A stretch of DNA of 64,000 nt from positions 124,001 through 188,000 of the forward strand of contig JAEHOE010000088.1 in assembly GCA_016858145.1 (NCBI GenBank), in the 5' to 3' direction. The stretch is from Edaphochlamys debaryana. Lineage: Eukaryota > Chlorophyta > Chlorophyceae > Chlamydomonadales. This document shows, in pieces, positions 23,401 through 34,900 of the stretch. Both the position numbers and the translations under genes were made by a program. The first letter of the stretch is position 1, and every line of letters begins with the position of its first letter. Under the pieces are notes generated by a model, which was not told the origin of the DNA, did no database searches, and saw nothing but the letters and a program-made list of their open reading frames with translations.

Positions 23401-26400
23401 CTCCCCAGAGCAGACACCAAGCAGCAGCCGCGCCCGGCCCTTTGCCCAACCGCCGCAACACAAAGGCCCCAAGCGCACGCACCTGCGGCGGTTGGCGTGC
23501 TCGAAGCGCAGCGCCGCCGCCGCCAGCGCCGCCGCCGGCTCCGCGGCCCGGGGGTCCGTCTCGGCGAGCAGGGGGGCGGTGTACTGGCACATGGGGCGCA
23601 GGATCTGGAGGGGGCAGCGAGGGGGTACCTTTGGATCCCACCCTTCTGCCACCTATAAACTTGCGCACGACGACCCCTCCAAGGGCTACCGGTTCAGGCG
23701 CTGGGTTTGTGTGTAGGGGCTGTACGTGTGGGGGGACACCGAGGCTGCTGACATGGCATGGGCAAGTGCTGCTCCATCATCTCACCTCGAGCCGCTCCAG
23801 GGCGTCCAGCCTGCCCCCCTTCCCTGTCAGATCCCCCCTTTTCCCCCCCCTGTCAGGTCCACCCCTCCCCCCCTCCCCCCTCACCTCGAGCCGCTCCAGG
23901 GCGTCCAGGGGGTAGCGAGCAATGGCGCCGTAGGCAGCACCGCGGACCTGAGGGCAGGGGGCAGAGGGGAAAGGATGTTATGGAGAACCCCCCAGGGTCA
24001 GCAGACTGGCCAGGAGGCAAGGCATGGAAACCCAACCCGCAACTCCCTCTTCCAAGCCGGTATCCCCCTCCTTTCGTTCTCCCTAAAAGGCAGTCCACCC
24101 TCCCCCGCACCGTGCACCAAGTAGACATGACCGCCTCTTCAGCGCCGGGTCGAAGATCACCAACTTGCATCCCCGGCCCTCACCAGCGGCTCCGAGTGCC
24201 AAATCCCACCCCCACCCCACCCCCTCCCCCGCCCTCACCAGCGGCTCTGTGTGCTTGGTCGCCGCCCACAGCACGTCCAGCACCGCCGCCGCCGCCTCGG
24301 GCCGAGCCTCCGCGTCCAGAGCCCCGCCCCCCAGCAGCCCCACCCAGCGGGCCGCAAGCAGGGGGTGCGCGGGCAGGCGGGGGTGCCACCTGCGCGCGGA
24401 TGGGGGGAAGGGGCGTCGGGTGGGGGCCTCAAATCCAAACGGGGGTGGGCGAGGTCGAGGAGCAGCGCGCGGGCCTAGCACGGTATGGGGAACGATGCAA
24501 GAAAGAGGCGCTTGCCGTGCTACCGTTTGCCTGCTACGAAGCAGCGAACGATATCCAAGCCGAGCCCCGGCGTGCCTCTGCACATGCGCTCTAGTCGCAC
24601 AATTTTCGCACCACCACCCACCACCTGAGAACGGCTACCTCCTCGGCCGGCTTCCCACAGCACACAGCGCGCAGCACGGCCCACAACCCGTAGCGCACAC
24701 AGCACGGCGCACTTAGCACAGCACGCCTCTCACCTGTGCACCACCTTGTACGCCGTGTAGAAGTCCAACACGTCCTCCTCGGCCAGTATGCCCATGGCTT
24801 CCAGCCCCAGTGCCGCGGCGGGCACGCAGGCGGGCAGCGGCCGGGCCCCGCCCGGGCCCACGGCGCCCTCGCCGCCGCCGTCGTCTCGGATGCACTGCTG
24901 CAGCGCTCCAACCAGCTCCGCGCCCCTTGGGGGGGAAGGACAAAGGTGGGGAGGGGAAGTTATGCACAAGAAGGAGGAGATTGATGGATGGAAAAGGATG
25001 GAAAGACGGGATGGAGGGTTCAGAGGTGAACGGGTGATTGGGGAAAGCGGCAACGGATGCACTGCTGGGCTCCCACCAGCTCCGCGCCCCTGGGGGGGGG
25101 GGGGGGGGAAGGGAGGTCAAGGGAGGGGGAGGGGAGACGATGTAGTGAGTAGCACAGCCCAAGCAGCCAAGGGTCAAGGAGGGAGGGCGGAAAGAGGAAT
25201 GGGTGTTTTGGGGGAGGCGGTAAAGGATGCACTGCTGCAGCGCACCTACTAGCTCCGCGCCCCTGTGTGTGGAAGGGGAGGTCAGGGGAGGGAGGGCGGG
25301 AAGAGGAGCTCGCTAGGGGGCAGCAGGCGTCCCTCGACACCATGTGAACGGGAGGAGGCGAGGCGATGCGCGCGAATCCGAGCCATGCAGTCCGTTTTAG
25401 ACCCCCCGACCGCACCTGCCCGGGTCTCTGTCGCACACTGCCCGCACCAGCGCCGCCCTTGCCACCCGCAGGCAGGGCGGGGGCTCGGGGCCGCCCGGGG
25501 CGGTCAGGCCGTTGAGGGTGGACTCGGCCAGCGCCCAGCCCCGGCCTGGATGCGTGGGGAGAGGGGGGGATGGGGCGGGGAGATTCGGGGCCGGATGGGA
25601 CCGCATCGATAGGAGAGGAGGATGGAGATCTCGAAGAAGAAAAAACGAGCGGGTCACACGAGGCGTGAGAGCGAGAGATAGGACCGTCCCGCTACGACTC
25701 TGGGCCGATCTTAGCCCGAAAGAGGTTTCCGACACGCCGACCGTTTACCCATTCCATGGCCCTCTGCCCTCTTGCCCTCCCACCGCTGCTGAGCCACGTG
25801 TCACACAGCAGCTTGAGGCCCAGGCACCGCAGCGCCTCGGGCCCACCCGGGCCCAGAAGCGGCTGCAGTACACGCAGTACGTACGGCGCCACGCCAGCGT
25901 CCGCCGCCATCGCCGGCAGCAGCTGCAGCAGCGCCAGCTGCGCCGCGGCGGCGGCGGCGGCGCCGTCAGCGGTGGCGGAGGCGGAGGAGCCGCTGCCGCG
26001 GCGGAGCTGGTACATGACCAGCGGCAGCAGCGGCAGCGCCGCCGCCGGGACGAGCAGCACGAGCTCGCGAGCGGCGGCGGCGGCGGCGGCGCGGGCGGCG
26101 GCGGCGGGGTGGGCCAGCAGGGCGCCCAGCAGGCAGGCCACGGCGGGATGCGCATCGAGGGCGGAGGCGCCGCCGTCAGCGGCGGCGCCGGCGGCAGAGT
26201 CCGACATGCGAACCGCGAATGGGAGCTGCGCCGCCGCCGCCCGCCCTGCCGCCGCCGCCCGGCGGCGTTGCCGCAGCGTCAGCTCCAGAGAGTGAAGCCA
26301 GCGGAGGAGATCGCCTGGCGGCGCCGCCACCGCCGTCGACTTGGGAGCGTCGAAAGCGGACCACAGAGCAAGCAGCAGGCGGCGGCACTGCCGGTGGAGG

Positions 26401-26612
26401 CAGAGATCTCCGTACGTGGTCTCGCCGTCGCCGCTGCCGTCGGCGCCGTCAGCAGCGGCGCCGCCAGCGCCGTCCAGCCGCCGCTGCAACGCCTCCGTCA
26501 GCGCCGCGGCCCACACGCCAGGCGCCGCCGCCCCTGCCGCCGCCGCGGAGTGGCTGGCGGCGGTGCTGAAGGCAATGGTGGACAGCAGCGGCTGAAGGCA
26601 CAGCGAGGCGTC

Positions 26613-26644
<32 letters not shown>

Positions 26645-29433
26645 TGGACTGGAGTGTGCGGTGCATGAGGCGGTACAGGCAGTGCGCCTCCTGGGATGCG
26701 GTGGGAGTGGAGGGGTTGCGGGAAGCGATGGTTGGGGCCACACGCAAGCGACACGGGGAGCCCGTGAAGCGGGGTACGGGAACCGTTCAGCGCTTTCAAG
26801 CCCCCAGCCTTCAGCGGTCTCAAATGTAAATAACAATCTGACGACCAACTACTTCAAGGGCCCACCTTATCTCCCGCCGCCAGCGTCAGCAACGACAGGG
26901 CGGCCAAGTGCCCCCGGAACGCCGCCGGCGACGTCTCCGTCAGACGAAGCATCGCCGCCAGGACGTCGGCAGTGCCGCCGCCGCCAGCGCCGCCGCCGCC
27001 GCCGCCGCCAGTCCCAAACAGCAGCTCGAAGGCCAGCTGGAGCAGCGCCGCCGCCAGCGCGGCGGCGGCGGCGGCGGCCTCGGCCTCGAGGGCCGCGGAA
27101 GACGAGCGGTCGGTGGCGGCGGCGGCGGAAGTTGAGGAGCCGCCGTCGTGGCCCAGGTCGTACCAGATCGCCTCGAGCACGTCCAAGAGATCTGTCGTGC
27201 TCTGTACGGCGCGCATCCTGCAGGTGGAGCAAGGGGCTGCCTCTCGGCCGACGCCTGGCGCCTCCACTAAGCCTCCCTGCCTTTTACCACCGCTATATCC
27301 AGCGCTATGTATCGCATCCCAGCACGTCCTATCACCCCCTCATCCGCACACCGTCCAGGCGCCAACGATCCTACGCGCCCATACACCGCGCCAATCACGC
27401 TCACACGTTACCGTTTACGCACGCCCACCCAACCCCAACCCAACGCCCGCTTACTGTCAGTCAGGGTACTCGTCCAAACACCCACGCACCTGTCAACCTC
27501 TGCCCCCCGGGGCCCAAGCGCCAGGTGTGCCGTCAGGCAGCTTAACACGCGAAGACGAATCGACGCAAGTGCCGGGGGCGCACCGGCGGCCAGCCTCACG
27601 AGCTGCCCCTGCAGCCAGCAGCCGAGCGCGGCGGTAGCGAGGCCGGTGGCAGAAGCCGAGGCGGAGGCGGAGGCAGAGGTGGATGGTGCGGCGCCAGAGG
27701 CGGAGCTGGTGGAGGCGGAGGCGGCGGGCGGCGGAGCGTGCCGCTGCGGGGAAAGGGCGTTGCAGCGAAGGGGCGGAGGTTGGAGGGGCTCGTGCGAAGA
27801 GCTCCGAACGTGCCACTGGACTTCAGCACATCTCTACACCTGGCTCCACTATGCCCCTTCCTCGGACACAACCATCCGGCTTCAGCCCAGCACACGACAC
27901 TACGCCTTAACACGCACCCGCATCATACCTGCAGCAGCACAAAGCTGAAGAGCGGCTCAAAACACGCCCACGTCCGGTCCAGCGCCGCAAACGCCGCGGC
28001 GGAGGCGGCAGCGGAGGGCGGGGCGGCCCCAGCGGCAGCGGCGGCAGCCGCCGCCGCGGCCGAGAGTGCTGCGGTGGCGGCGGTGAGGAGCTGCGAGGAA
28101 GCTGCTGGGCAGGCCAGGAGCGCCGAGACCAGGGGGTGGGAGGTCCAGCGACCCAAGCGAACGGAGCCGGTGGATGAGGTAGCGCCGACCGCCCCTCCTG
28201 TTGCCGGGGCGGGGTGAAGGAGGCGGGGGCATGGGAGCGGGGCGAGGCAAGGCGGCGGGGAGCACTGGCAGCAGGCAATGGTACCGGGTCCACTTGAAGG
28301 ATACTGACAAACCCTGGGTCTGAGTCCCCGCTCCGTGCTGTACTGCACCAGCGCGGGCCCGAAACCCGGTCCCGAGCCCGAAACCCGGTCCTGGGCCTGG
28401 GCCTGGGCCCGGCGCACTGGGCCTGCCTGCACTGACAGCCCCCGCACTCACCCGCCGCTGGGGAGCCCTCCCCGGCCTCCCCTCGCGCCACCAGCAGCCG
28501 AGTCAGGGCATCGACCAGGGGTGGAGCGGTGGCGGGTCCTGGGGAAGGAGCGACGGAGGGCAGGAAGGAAGTGCAAGTCAGGGGGACGGTGGTATGGTCT
28601 CCGTGCGTGTGGTGCAGGCGGGGGTGCGGGTGGGAGGCACGCGGGTGGTCTGCGGGCCCCTGGGCGGGGGTTGCGCCGGCAGCTCGCCACTTGCCAGGGA
28701 ACTGCTAGCCCAGGTAAGCCCCCAACCGATGGGGGGCGGGAGGAGTGGCCGGCCAGGGCCCTGTTGGCCCGCCCTCACTGCCTGGAGACCCCTGGATCCC
28801 CCTGGAGGCCCCTGGAGACATCTGGGAGGCTGAGCTGTGGGGGCTGGGGGGCCAAGGCCCACGCACCTGCTGTGGCGAGGGCGCTTAGAAACAGCTCCAC
28901 CGCCTCCGAAGCGGGCAGGCCTGCGCGGCGGCGAGGCACGAGCACACGCGAAATCAGCTATAATAGCAGCGAGGGAGGCGCCCCATCAACCAGACTGGCC
29001 TTTAGCGGCCGCTCTCGGACAGAGGTGCCCGTGGGTGCCCGCACGTAGGCACGCCCCGGCCGTAAACCCCCACTGAGCCCCACGACCCACCGCCTCCCAG
29101 GCTCAGCGACAACAGCTGCTCCGATGCCTCCTGTGCGATGACCTGCAGTTCGAAGCCAGCGATTGTAAAGGGCGGGGCCGCAGCTGGTGGACGCAGGCGC
29201 TTTCGCGCGCGATCGCTGCAAGGCAATTGGCCGCGCAGCGCCTCTGCAGCTCCACCGACCTTGTTGGGCCGAGTCAAACACGTTGTGATGATGCTGTTCC
29301 TGACATCCACGGTCGTGCTGCCGGCCTTCCGCAGTGTCGCAAAGATGCCAGCCACTGCATGCCGCGCGACGACCGGCGAGTTGGCCGTCTGCAGCTTGCG
29401 CTGCAAGCCCTCTAACACTGCGTCGGATGCCAT
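17467..29433 (-). CDS. RST1: RST1/focadhesin-family HEAT-repeat protein
   Basis: Twenty-two exons on - join in phase: 29433-29260, 29142-29091, 28920-28867, 28538-28452, 28197-27929, 27743-27490, 27217-26866, 26690-25784, 25545-25416, 24925-24734, 24389-24239, 23947-23885, 23604-23483, 23210-22745, 22546-22265, 22037-21936, 21730-21604, 21375-20491, 20392-20020, 19734-19063, 18896-18275, 18018-17467 (about 2,295 residues). The start resembles plant RST1 (MASDAV..., ARHAVAGIFATLR, SIITTCLTRPNK). Exon 8 ends LRCLGLKLLCDTW, exon 10 has ILAEEDVLDFYTAYKVV, and exon 11 has LDAEARPEAAAAVLDVLW, all matching conserved RST1/FOCAD blocks. In plants RST1 pairs with RIPR to connect the cytosolic exosome with the Ski complex. 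The protein is roughly 450 residues longer than Arabidopsis RST1, mostly from Ala/Gly runs. The last exon's end is the least certain part. Confidence 0.88.
21538..21602. repeat. CAGGCCCAC-type minisatellite in an RST1 intron
   Basis: Degenerate 9-11 bp units of the form CAGGCCCACC fill the intron between exons 18 and 17. Similar units recur at 21893-21932 in the next intron. Confidence 0.6.
21806..21853. repeat. Relic copy of RST1 exon-17 5' edge in the intron
   Basis: This segment repeats the start of exon 17 with its acceptor (real edge about 21687-21733). On - it would still encode VLPELRMQLLAGPTA against the exon's VLSELRTQLLAGPTA, and it keeps a CCCAG acceptor. It has no usable downstream donor. 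Confidence 0.8.
22094..22141. repeat. 10-bp minisatellite (GAGGGGCGTT)n
   Basis: Four to five units of GAGGGGCGTT with minor variation, inside the RST1 intron between exons 16 and 15. Confidence 0.85.
23781..23811. repeat. Relic copy of RST1 exon-12 3' edge in the intron
   Basis: About 29 bp identical to the donor side of exon 12 (real edge 23880-23910), including the GT donor and the codons for LDALERLE. Confidence 0.85.
24176..24198. repeat. Relic copy of RST1 exon-11 donor edge in the intron
   Basis: The sequence CCCTCACCAGCGGCTC repeats the exon-11 donor border at 24232-24247, about 55 bp away. Confidence 0.7.
25055..25265. repeat. Two relic copies of RST1 exon-10 5' edge in the intron
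   Basis: Copies at 25055-25093 and 25225-25265 repeat the acceptor and first codons of exon 10 (real edge 24886-24927). On - they read GAELVGAQQCI and GAELVGALQQCI against the exon's GAELVGALQQCI, then run into intron sequence. Spacing is about 170 bp, so whole units of exon edge plus intron were duplicated. Confidence 0.85.
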
Positions 29434-30185
29434 CTTCTTGACAGTTAACGGGTGCGACTAGTCCATGGTCGTCGCGGTCGCAGTGTCGCCTAGCTCGCGA
29501 CTATGTGAAGGATCGCTTACTGGGAGACTGATATGCTGTGCACGGGGGGAACTTGGGCGAGCGGGGCTGTCGGTGAGGGACCTCCGTGGACGTAACCCGT
29601 CATGTCCCCGAAGCCCCCCCGGCCCCCCGCCGCTCCCCGCGTGGACGTAACCCGGCATGTTCCCCAAGCCTCCTTACCTTACCCGTCCCCACCTCCCTTA
29701 AGCTGCTGTAGGATCCTGAACTGGGGCCGCTCCCCGTCGCTCCCCAACTCGCGTCCACCTTATCTGTCCCCAACCCCATTTTCCCCAACCCCGTTTTCGG
29801 CCCCCCACCTCCCTTAAGCTGCTGTAGCGATTTTGTTCTGGGCTTGGGATACGAGTATGTTGTCGCAAGGCGCGGTTGGCCTGCCGCCCGACATGCCACC
29901 CTCGACAGTGCCCTTTCGAGCATGCCCCCCACCACAATGCCGCCTGCAGACCGACACGCACACGTCCTACCCTCTTGCGTCCTGAAGCTGCTGTATAATC
30001 AATATCTATATCGCCAGTCGATCGAAAAGCCGTGGGGCCGGCTCCCGACACGCTTCGACGCAACCCTGCGTCAAAGCCCGCGGGGACGTTCCGGCACCCG
30101 ATCTCGCGCGCCCTTGCGGCTCCTCTGGCCCCCCTTCCTCCCGACACCGCTCTCGGTACTACTGAATCCCCGACATATACACAAC
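29434..30185. promoter_or_regulatory. Divergent upstream region of RST1 and C1, with short direct repeats
   Basis: 752 bp between the RST1 start (-) and the C1 start (+). It contains two direct repeats: GTGGACGTAACCCG at about 29586 and 29641, and CACCTCCCTTAAGCTGCTGTA at about 29690 and 29807. No exon is recognised. Confidence 0.5.
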
Positions 30186-31369
30186 ATGTCGCTGACGCTG
30201 CTTGCTCCGCGGCTGCTCGCGCCGACCCCGCGGCGGCCGCTGCGGCCCGCGGCCGCGGCCGCTCCTCTCCCCCCTGCGCGACGCGGCCCTCGCGGCGGTC
30301 GCGAGCAGCACCAAGCGGTCCGCTGCCTGCCTGCCGGCTCCGAGGCACAGCAGTCTGATGCGGACGTCCCGGTTTCGGCTGCAAGCGGCGCGGGGGAGCC
30401 CGAGCCCAGCCCCGGAACGGTGAGGCTGTCGGGTTGAGGGCTGGGGCACTGGGAGAGAGAGGGAAGAGGCGGGAGCAGTCGGCGGGAGAGGGCTGCTGAC
30501 GTGTGAAGGGCCGAGGGCTCGGGGGCTCGGGGCGTGAGGGGAGGGGCAGGAGGGCGGGGGGCGTTAGGCTCTCCATCTGTGACGGTGCGTGGGGGCCCTG
30601 CTGACCCAGGAGCAGCGCAACGGCCTCTAGCCGTGCCACCTACCGTCGTCCTTACGCCCACCCCCTGATCTCCAACCTCCTATAACCTCCCTCCATCCCC
30701 ACCCTTGCGCCCGCTCCCATTCCCTTACGTACAGCCGCAAGAGGGCGGCGTGCGGAGGCTGGCGGAGCTGATTGCTCGGGAGCTGGGGCCGCGGCTGACG
30801 GAGGAGCTGGCGCAGGTGCGTGGGTAGCCCCAGGCAGGCCTGCAGCACAGAGGGTGGCGGAGTCGGGTCTATCAGCAGTTCAGCACAAGGACACTGTGCC
30901 AGGCCCCTGTTCACACGCACAACGCACCCAAGACCCAACGCACTCTCACCCGCCCGTCTCACATGCACATGCAGGTCCCTCGCCCCCACCTCGCTCCCAG
31001 GCCCCCACGAACCCCTCCGAACCGCTCCAAGGCCCCAACGAATGAACCCCTCACGCACGACGCACCCCACGCACCCTCCCCATTCCCCAGGCCTGTGCCC
31101 CCTTCGCTGCGTCGCCCTACGGCGAGCACTCCACGGCTGATGCCGGCAGCGCCCCCACCGCCGAGCCCACGGGAGACCACAGCGCCGCCTCGCTGCTGAC
31201 GGCGCGGCTGGAGGCGGCGGAGGCGCGTGTGGAGGCGGCGGAGGCGCAGGCGGCGGCGGCGGAGGTGGCGGCCGCTGAGGCTCGCAAGCTGGCCGAGGCG
31301 CTGGGGTTCTGGGTGCTGCTGAACGGCGTGGCGGTGGCGGGAGTCGTGTTCATTCTGTGGGGGCCTTAA
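30186..31369 (+). CDS. C1: coiled-coil membrane protein with organelle-type N-terminus
   Basis: Three exons, all phase 0: 30186-30419, 30735-30815, 31091-31369 (197 residues). Exon 1 encodes an Arg/Ala/Pro-rich, acid-poor N-terminus (MSLTLLAPRLLAPTPRRPLR) like a plastid or mitochondrial targeting peptide. Exon 2 is exactly 81 bp and encodes an amphipathic helix (RRLAELIARELGPRLTEELA), conserved in C3 and C4. Exon 3 encodes an Ala/Glu coiled coil (LTARLEAAEARVEAAEAQ) and one C-terminal membrane segment (FWVLLNGVAVAGVVFILWGP). The layout recalls mitochondrial coiled-coil/TM proteins of the DUF1640 (MCUR1/CCDC90) type, but I see no diagnostic motif, so function is unknown. Confidence 0.75.
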
Positions 31370-31979
31370 GAGACAGGGTTGCAAAGGGGTGGCGCGCTGG
31401 GGGCCCACGCCACAAGTGCCCGTGATGATGAGGGGCAGGGTCGCAAGTGCAGGGGTGGAGGGCCGGGGGCTCAGGCCATGCATTGATGCATACCGGTAGG
31501 AGGGTGGAGAAAGGCCCAGCGGAGGCGGAAGGAAGGAAGCGGTGATGTGCGGTACATAAAGCGCTGGTTGCCTCCTCGCAATCATGGCCTAGCTGAGCCA
31601 TGGTGGGGACCCGGGACGTGGAGCCCAGGCTCGACCTTACATGGAGTAAGCCCCTCATGACGAATGGATCACCACACTGGCCACTTGCCGGACCCAGTCC
31701 GTGCCCGCCCCGCTACGACCCCAGCAGCCAGCAGACAACCGCAGATGCTTGAGAGCTGCTTGCTTGTCCGTACCAGTGGCTGGGCCCGTCCCGGGACGGA
31801 GGCCGCATACAGCCTAGCATGGATGGCTAGACGACATATCGGTCCCAAACTGACCCACCAGGTGCACATCGACCCCGCCCCAGTACCACGACAGCGGTAG
31901 GTCATTGGCATGTGTTAGGGCCTTGATTGCTTGCTTTCCAAGAGCCAAGTACGGTCGTGCGGTACGGCACCTAGCCGAA
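31370..31979. other. Intergenic region between convergent C1 and D1
   Basis: 610 bp holding the two 3' UTRs. Only the D1 poly(A) signal is recognised. Confidence 0.5.
31637..31641 (-). terminator. TGTAA poly(A) signal for D1
   Basis: TTACA on + is TGTAA on -, about 340 nt after the D1 stop. Confidence 0.5.
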
Positions 31980-34900
31980 TCAGCACTTGGGGTCCTTGTC
32001 GAGGTACACGTGGTACGTGGCCTGCGTGCCGCTCTCCGTCAGGGACGTGCCGCGGCTCTCCCCGCTGGCCCCGCGGTACGCGCCCGTGCCGCCGAGGATA
32101 GCACCCACAAAGCTGGAGCCCTGCGAGGTGGGGGGCGAGCGAGGCGAGGCCGGAGGGGGGGAGGGAGGGAGGGAGGCAGGATCGGCTAGTATGAAGTGAA
32201 GAGAGGCCCGGGTAGGCGCGTGCCGATGCAATGCCGTTGGGTGCACCCACGGAGGCAGGTGGAGCCCTGCGAGGCAGGTGGGGGGCAGGCGAGGGGAAGG
32301 GAGGAGGCGTCGAAGGATAGATAGAGAGGCCAGGGAGCGTGCCAGTACAATTCCGTGTATGGGTGTCTGCCACGAAGGAGGAGCCCTGCGAGGTGGAGTC
32401 AAGAGGTGGACTCGGAGTCAAAGAGGTAGGGCGCAGGCGGGGCGGGGCACGGGGCGGGGAGGAGGGAAGGGAGGGAGGGCCAGCCTGGGAGTCCGGAGGG
32501 CACGGTGGGTCCTCTGGCATTAGCCGACGGGACCAGGACATGGAGTCGTTTGGAGGAGAGCGGGCACGTAGGGAGGGAGGCCCGCCCCTCTAGGGCTCGG
32601 GTGGAGGCTAGGGTAAGTCTGTTACATCAGGCGAGGTATCCGCCGTGTGCATGCCGTTACGTCACTGATCGATAGATGGGTGGCAAGCTGTGGACGGCGG
32701 GCCACGGGGTTACACCGTCGGTCGCTACGGTCTCGGGACGGGGGAGCCAAAGCGAAGGAGCGAGGCGGCCGATAAATACACAGTCCTATGCCAGGTGCTG
32801 ATATTCCCCGACGGATTGAGCCGTACAATCGTACGTATCGCCATGCTCTGGATCATGCCCGCGCCGTTGAGCGTACCGATGGGGCTGACCAGGGTGTACT
32901 GACAGAACGCTGCACAGAGGCGAGGGAAGGGGTCGGAGGGGTCAGACGACAAGGCGCGGCAGGGTTACGCACGTTGTCAGGACACACTATGGGCTGCGGC
33001 AAAGTGCAGCCGGCTGACCGAACTAATCGGCGAGCAAAGACGCAGGCGGTGCCTGGGCTCACTTCTAGGACCAGCGCCGAGGCTCGGCGGCTGGGTTGAG
33101 CGAAGGCTCCACGCGAAGTCGTCGGATGGCACAGAGACTGCGCCGCAGGCGCTAGAGGCAGCAGAGCAGCGACACTCTAGTAGTTACAGTCACAGCAGAG
33201 TAGATCCGCAGCAAGTAGTGCTTCCGACTTGCCAGTCGGAAGCTGGGCGTTCGCCTAAGTCCCCCCGATCGGAAGGGCTCATTGCCGTACCTCAGGTGCT
33301 CGTGCCACGTGTCCCACGAGGCAAACCCTGGTGTCACAACCCTAGTCACAACCCTAGACGTACCCTCCGGCACAAACCAGCAGACCAACCACAAACCTCC
33401 AGCAACCTACCTCAACTCCCAACCGGCAACCATACTGTGACAGCGACGGTACCGTGCTCTGTCAGCTGTCAGGACACACTATGGGCTGCGGCAAAGTGCA
33501 GCCGGCTGACCGAACTCCCCCCCTTGGCGACTCTAGAGCCAAAAACGCGAAGTCAGGCGGCCTCGAAGCCATACGCTAAGTCAGAAGCAGTTTGCTCAAG
33601 CTGTACACAACAGTTCCCTCCAGCAGAGAAACCTCAAACCTCCCCCATGCTCGCTAAGTGCTCTCATCAGGCTACAGCCAGCAGGACTCGTCTCCCTCGG
33701 TTCACCACCCTATCTACGCATGCACCCAGTGCCCAGCGCGTCCCTTCCCGATACCCCTCATCAGCTGCGCCCTCATGGTCGCATCCCGGAACACTAACAG
33801 CCAAGCTCCAGGCTTTCCGTTGACGTATCCACAGGTGTCTCCAGTGATGATGGCCAGCCGCTCGTCCTCCGTGAAGGTGTTGAGCAGGGCGGCCCATGCA
33901 TCCGGTGGGGCCGTAAGCATGCGCCGTGGGATGAAGGCCACGACTAGCGGCACCATGGCGACGGCCAAGGGCAGCCAGAAGGGCAGAAGCTCCGGGTGCG
34001 GAGCAGAGATGATGAGCCAGGACTCGCCGGGCGTGGCGAGGCGGCGGTAGGTCCCAGGTTGCAGGGGATCCAAGCGGGGCCAGCCCGGGGCCTCGGTGGC
34101 CCGGCCCCCGTTGGCGCAGACGGAGTAGCCTCTCGCGCGGAGCGCGTTGGCCAAGGTCTCATCGCCGGCGCACGGGTCCAGAATGACGGGCGATCGGCTC
34201 GCGTCCAGGTGGTCCAGCAGCAGGTTGAGCGCCTCCTCAGCGGGCGCCGGGTGCGGACCTGTGGGCAAGGACTCCGGCAGGCTGGAGGCCAGCCCGGGCG
34301 CGGAGCGTAGCTGCAGCAGCGCAGCAGCTCGGGCGCTTGGCGAGGACAGGTCCCAGGCGTCGGGCAGGACTAAGGGCGGAGCCCCGGCTGCCGTGACGAG
34401 GGTCATGGCGGACGGTTGAGCGCATGCTTTGGCTGCTCGCAGAGTCAGGCGCTCCACGGTGCCGTCAGTGTAGCGCGCCTCAATGGGGCGAGAATGCGGT
34501 TCGTCCGACTTGTAGTGCAGGGTGCCCCTACGGTTCACGAAGGTGTTGGTTGCGGGGTCTCGGACCTTGCGGGAGCAGGGAATGCCCTCCAGCGCCTTGG
34601 CGTCGTTGAGCTGGCGGCGCGCTTGAGCGGAGGGGAAGATCTGCGGTTGCGGTGCCTCGCGAGGTACGGGGGCAGGCAGCTGATCAATTGTTGCCGGTGT
34701 CACGCCGCGGGCATGGCAGTCGGGGCAAGTCCAGGTGCCGCGGGGCACACGCTGTAGCGGGGGTCGAAGGCAGTACAGGTGCCAGCCGGTGCCGCACCCG
34801 TCGCACATGACCATCTTGGACTCGTCACCTGGGAAGGCACAGATCTCGCAGGGCAGGTCCAGCGGCGGCACCGCGATGCGGGGATCAACGATTGGGTCCA

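Noticed and set aside
17467..29433. First considered THADA/TRM732, GCN1 or another HEAT-repeat protein for the long - strand gene
   Set aside because: The N-terminus and the blocks LKLLCDTW, DVLDFYTAYKVV and LDAEARPEAAAAVLDVLW follow plant RST1/focadhesin in the same order and spacing.
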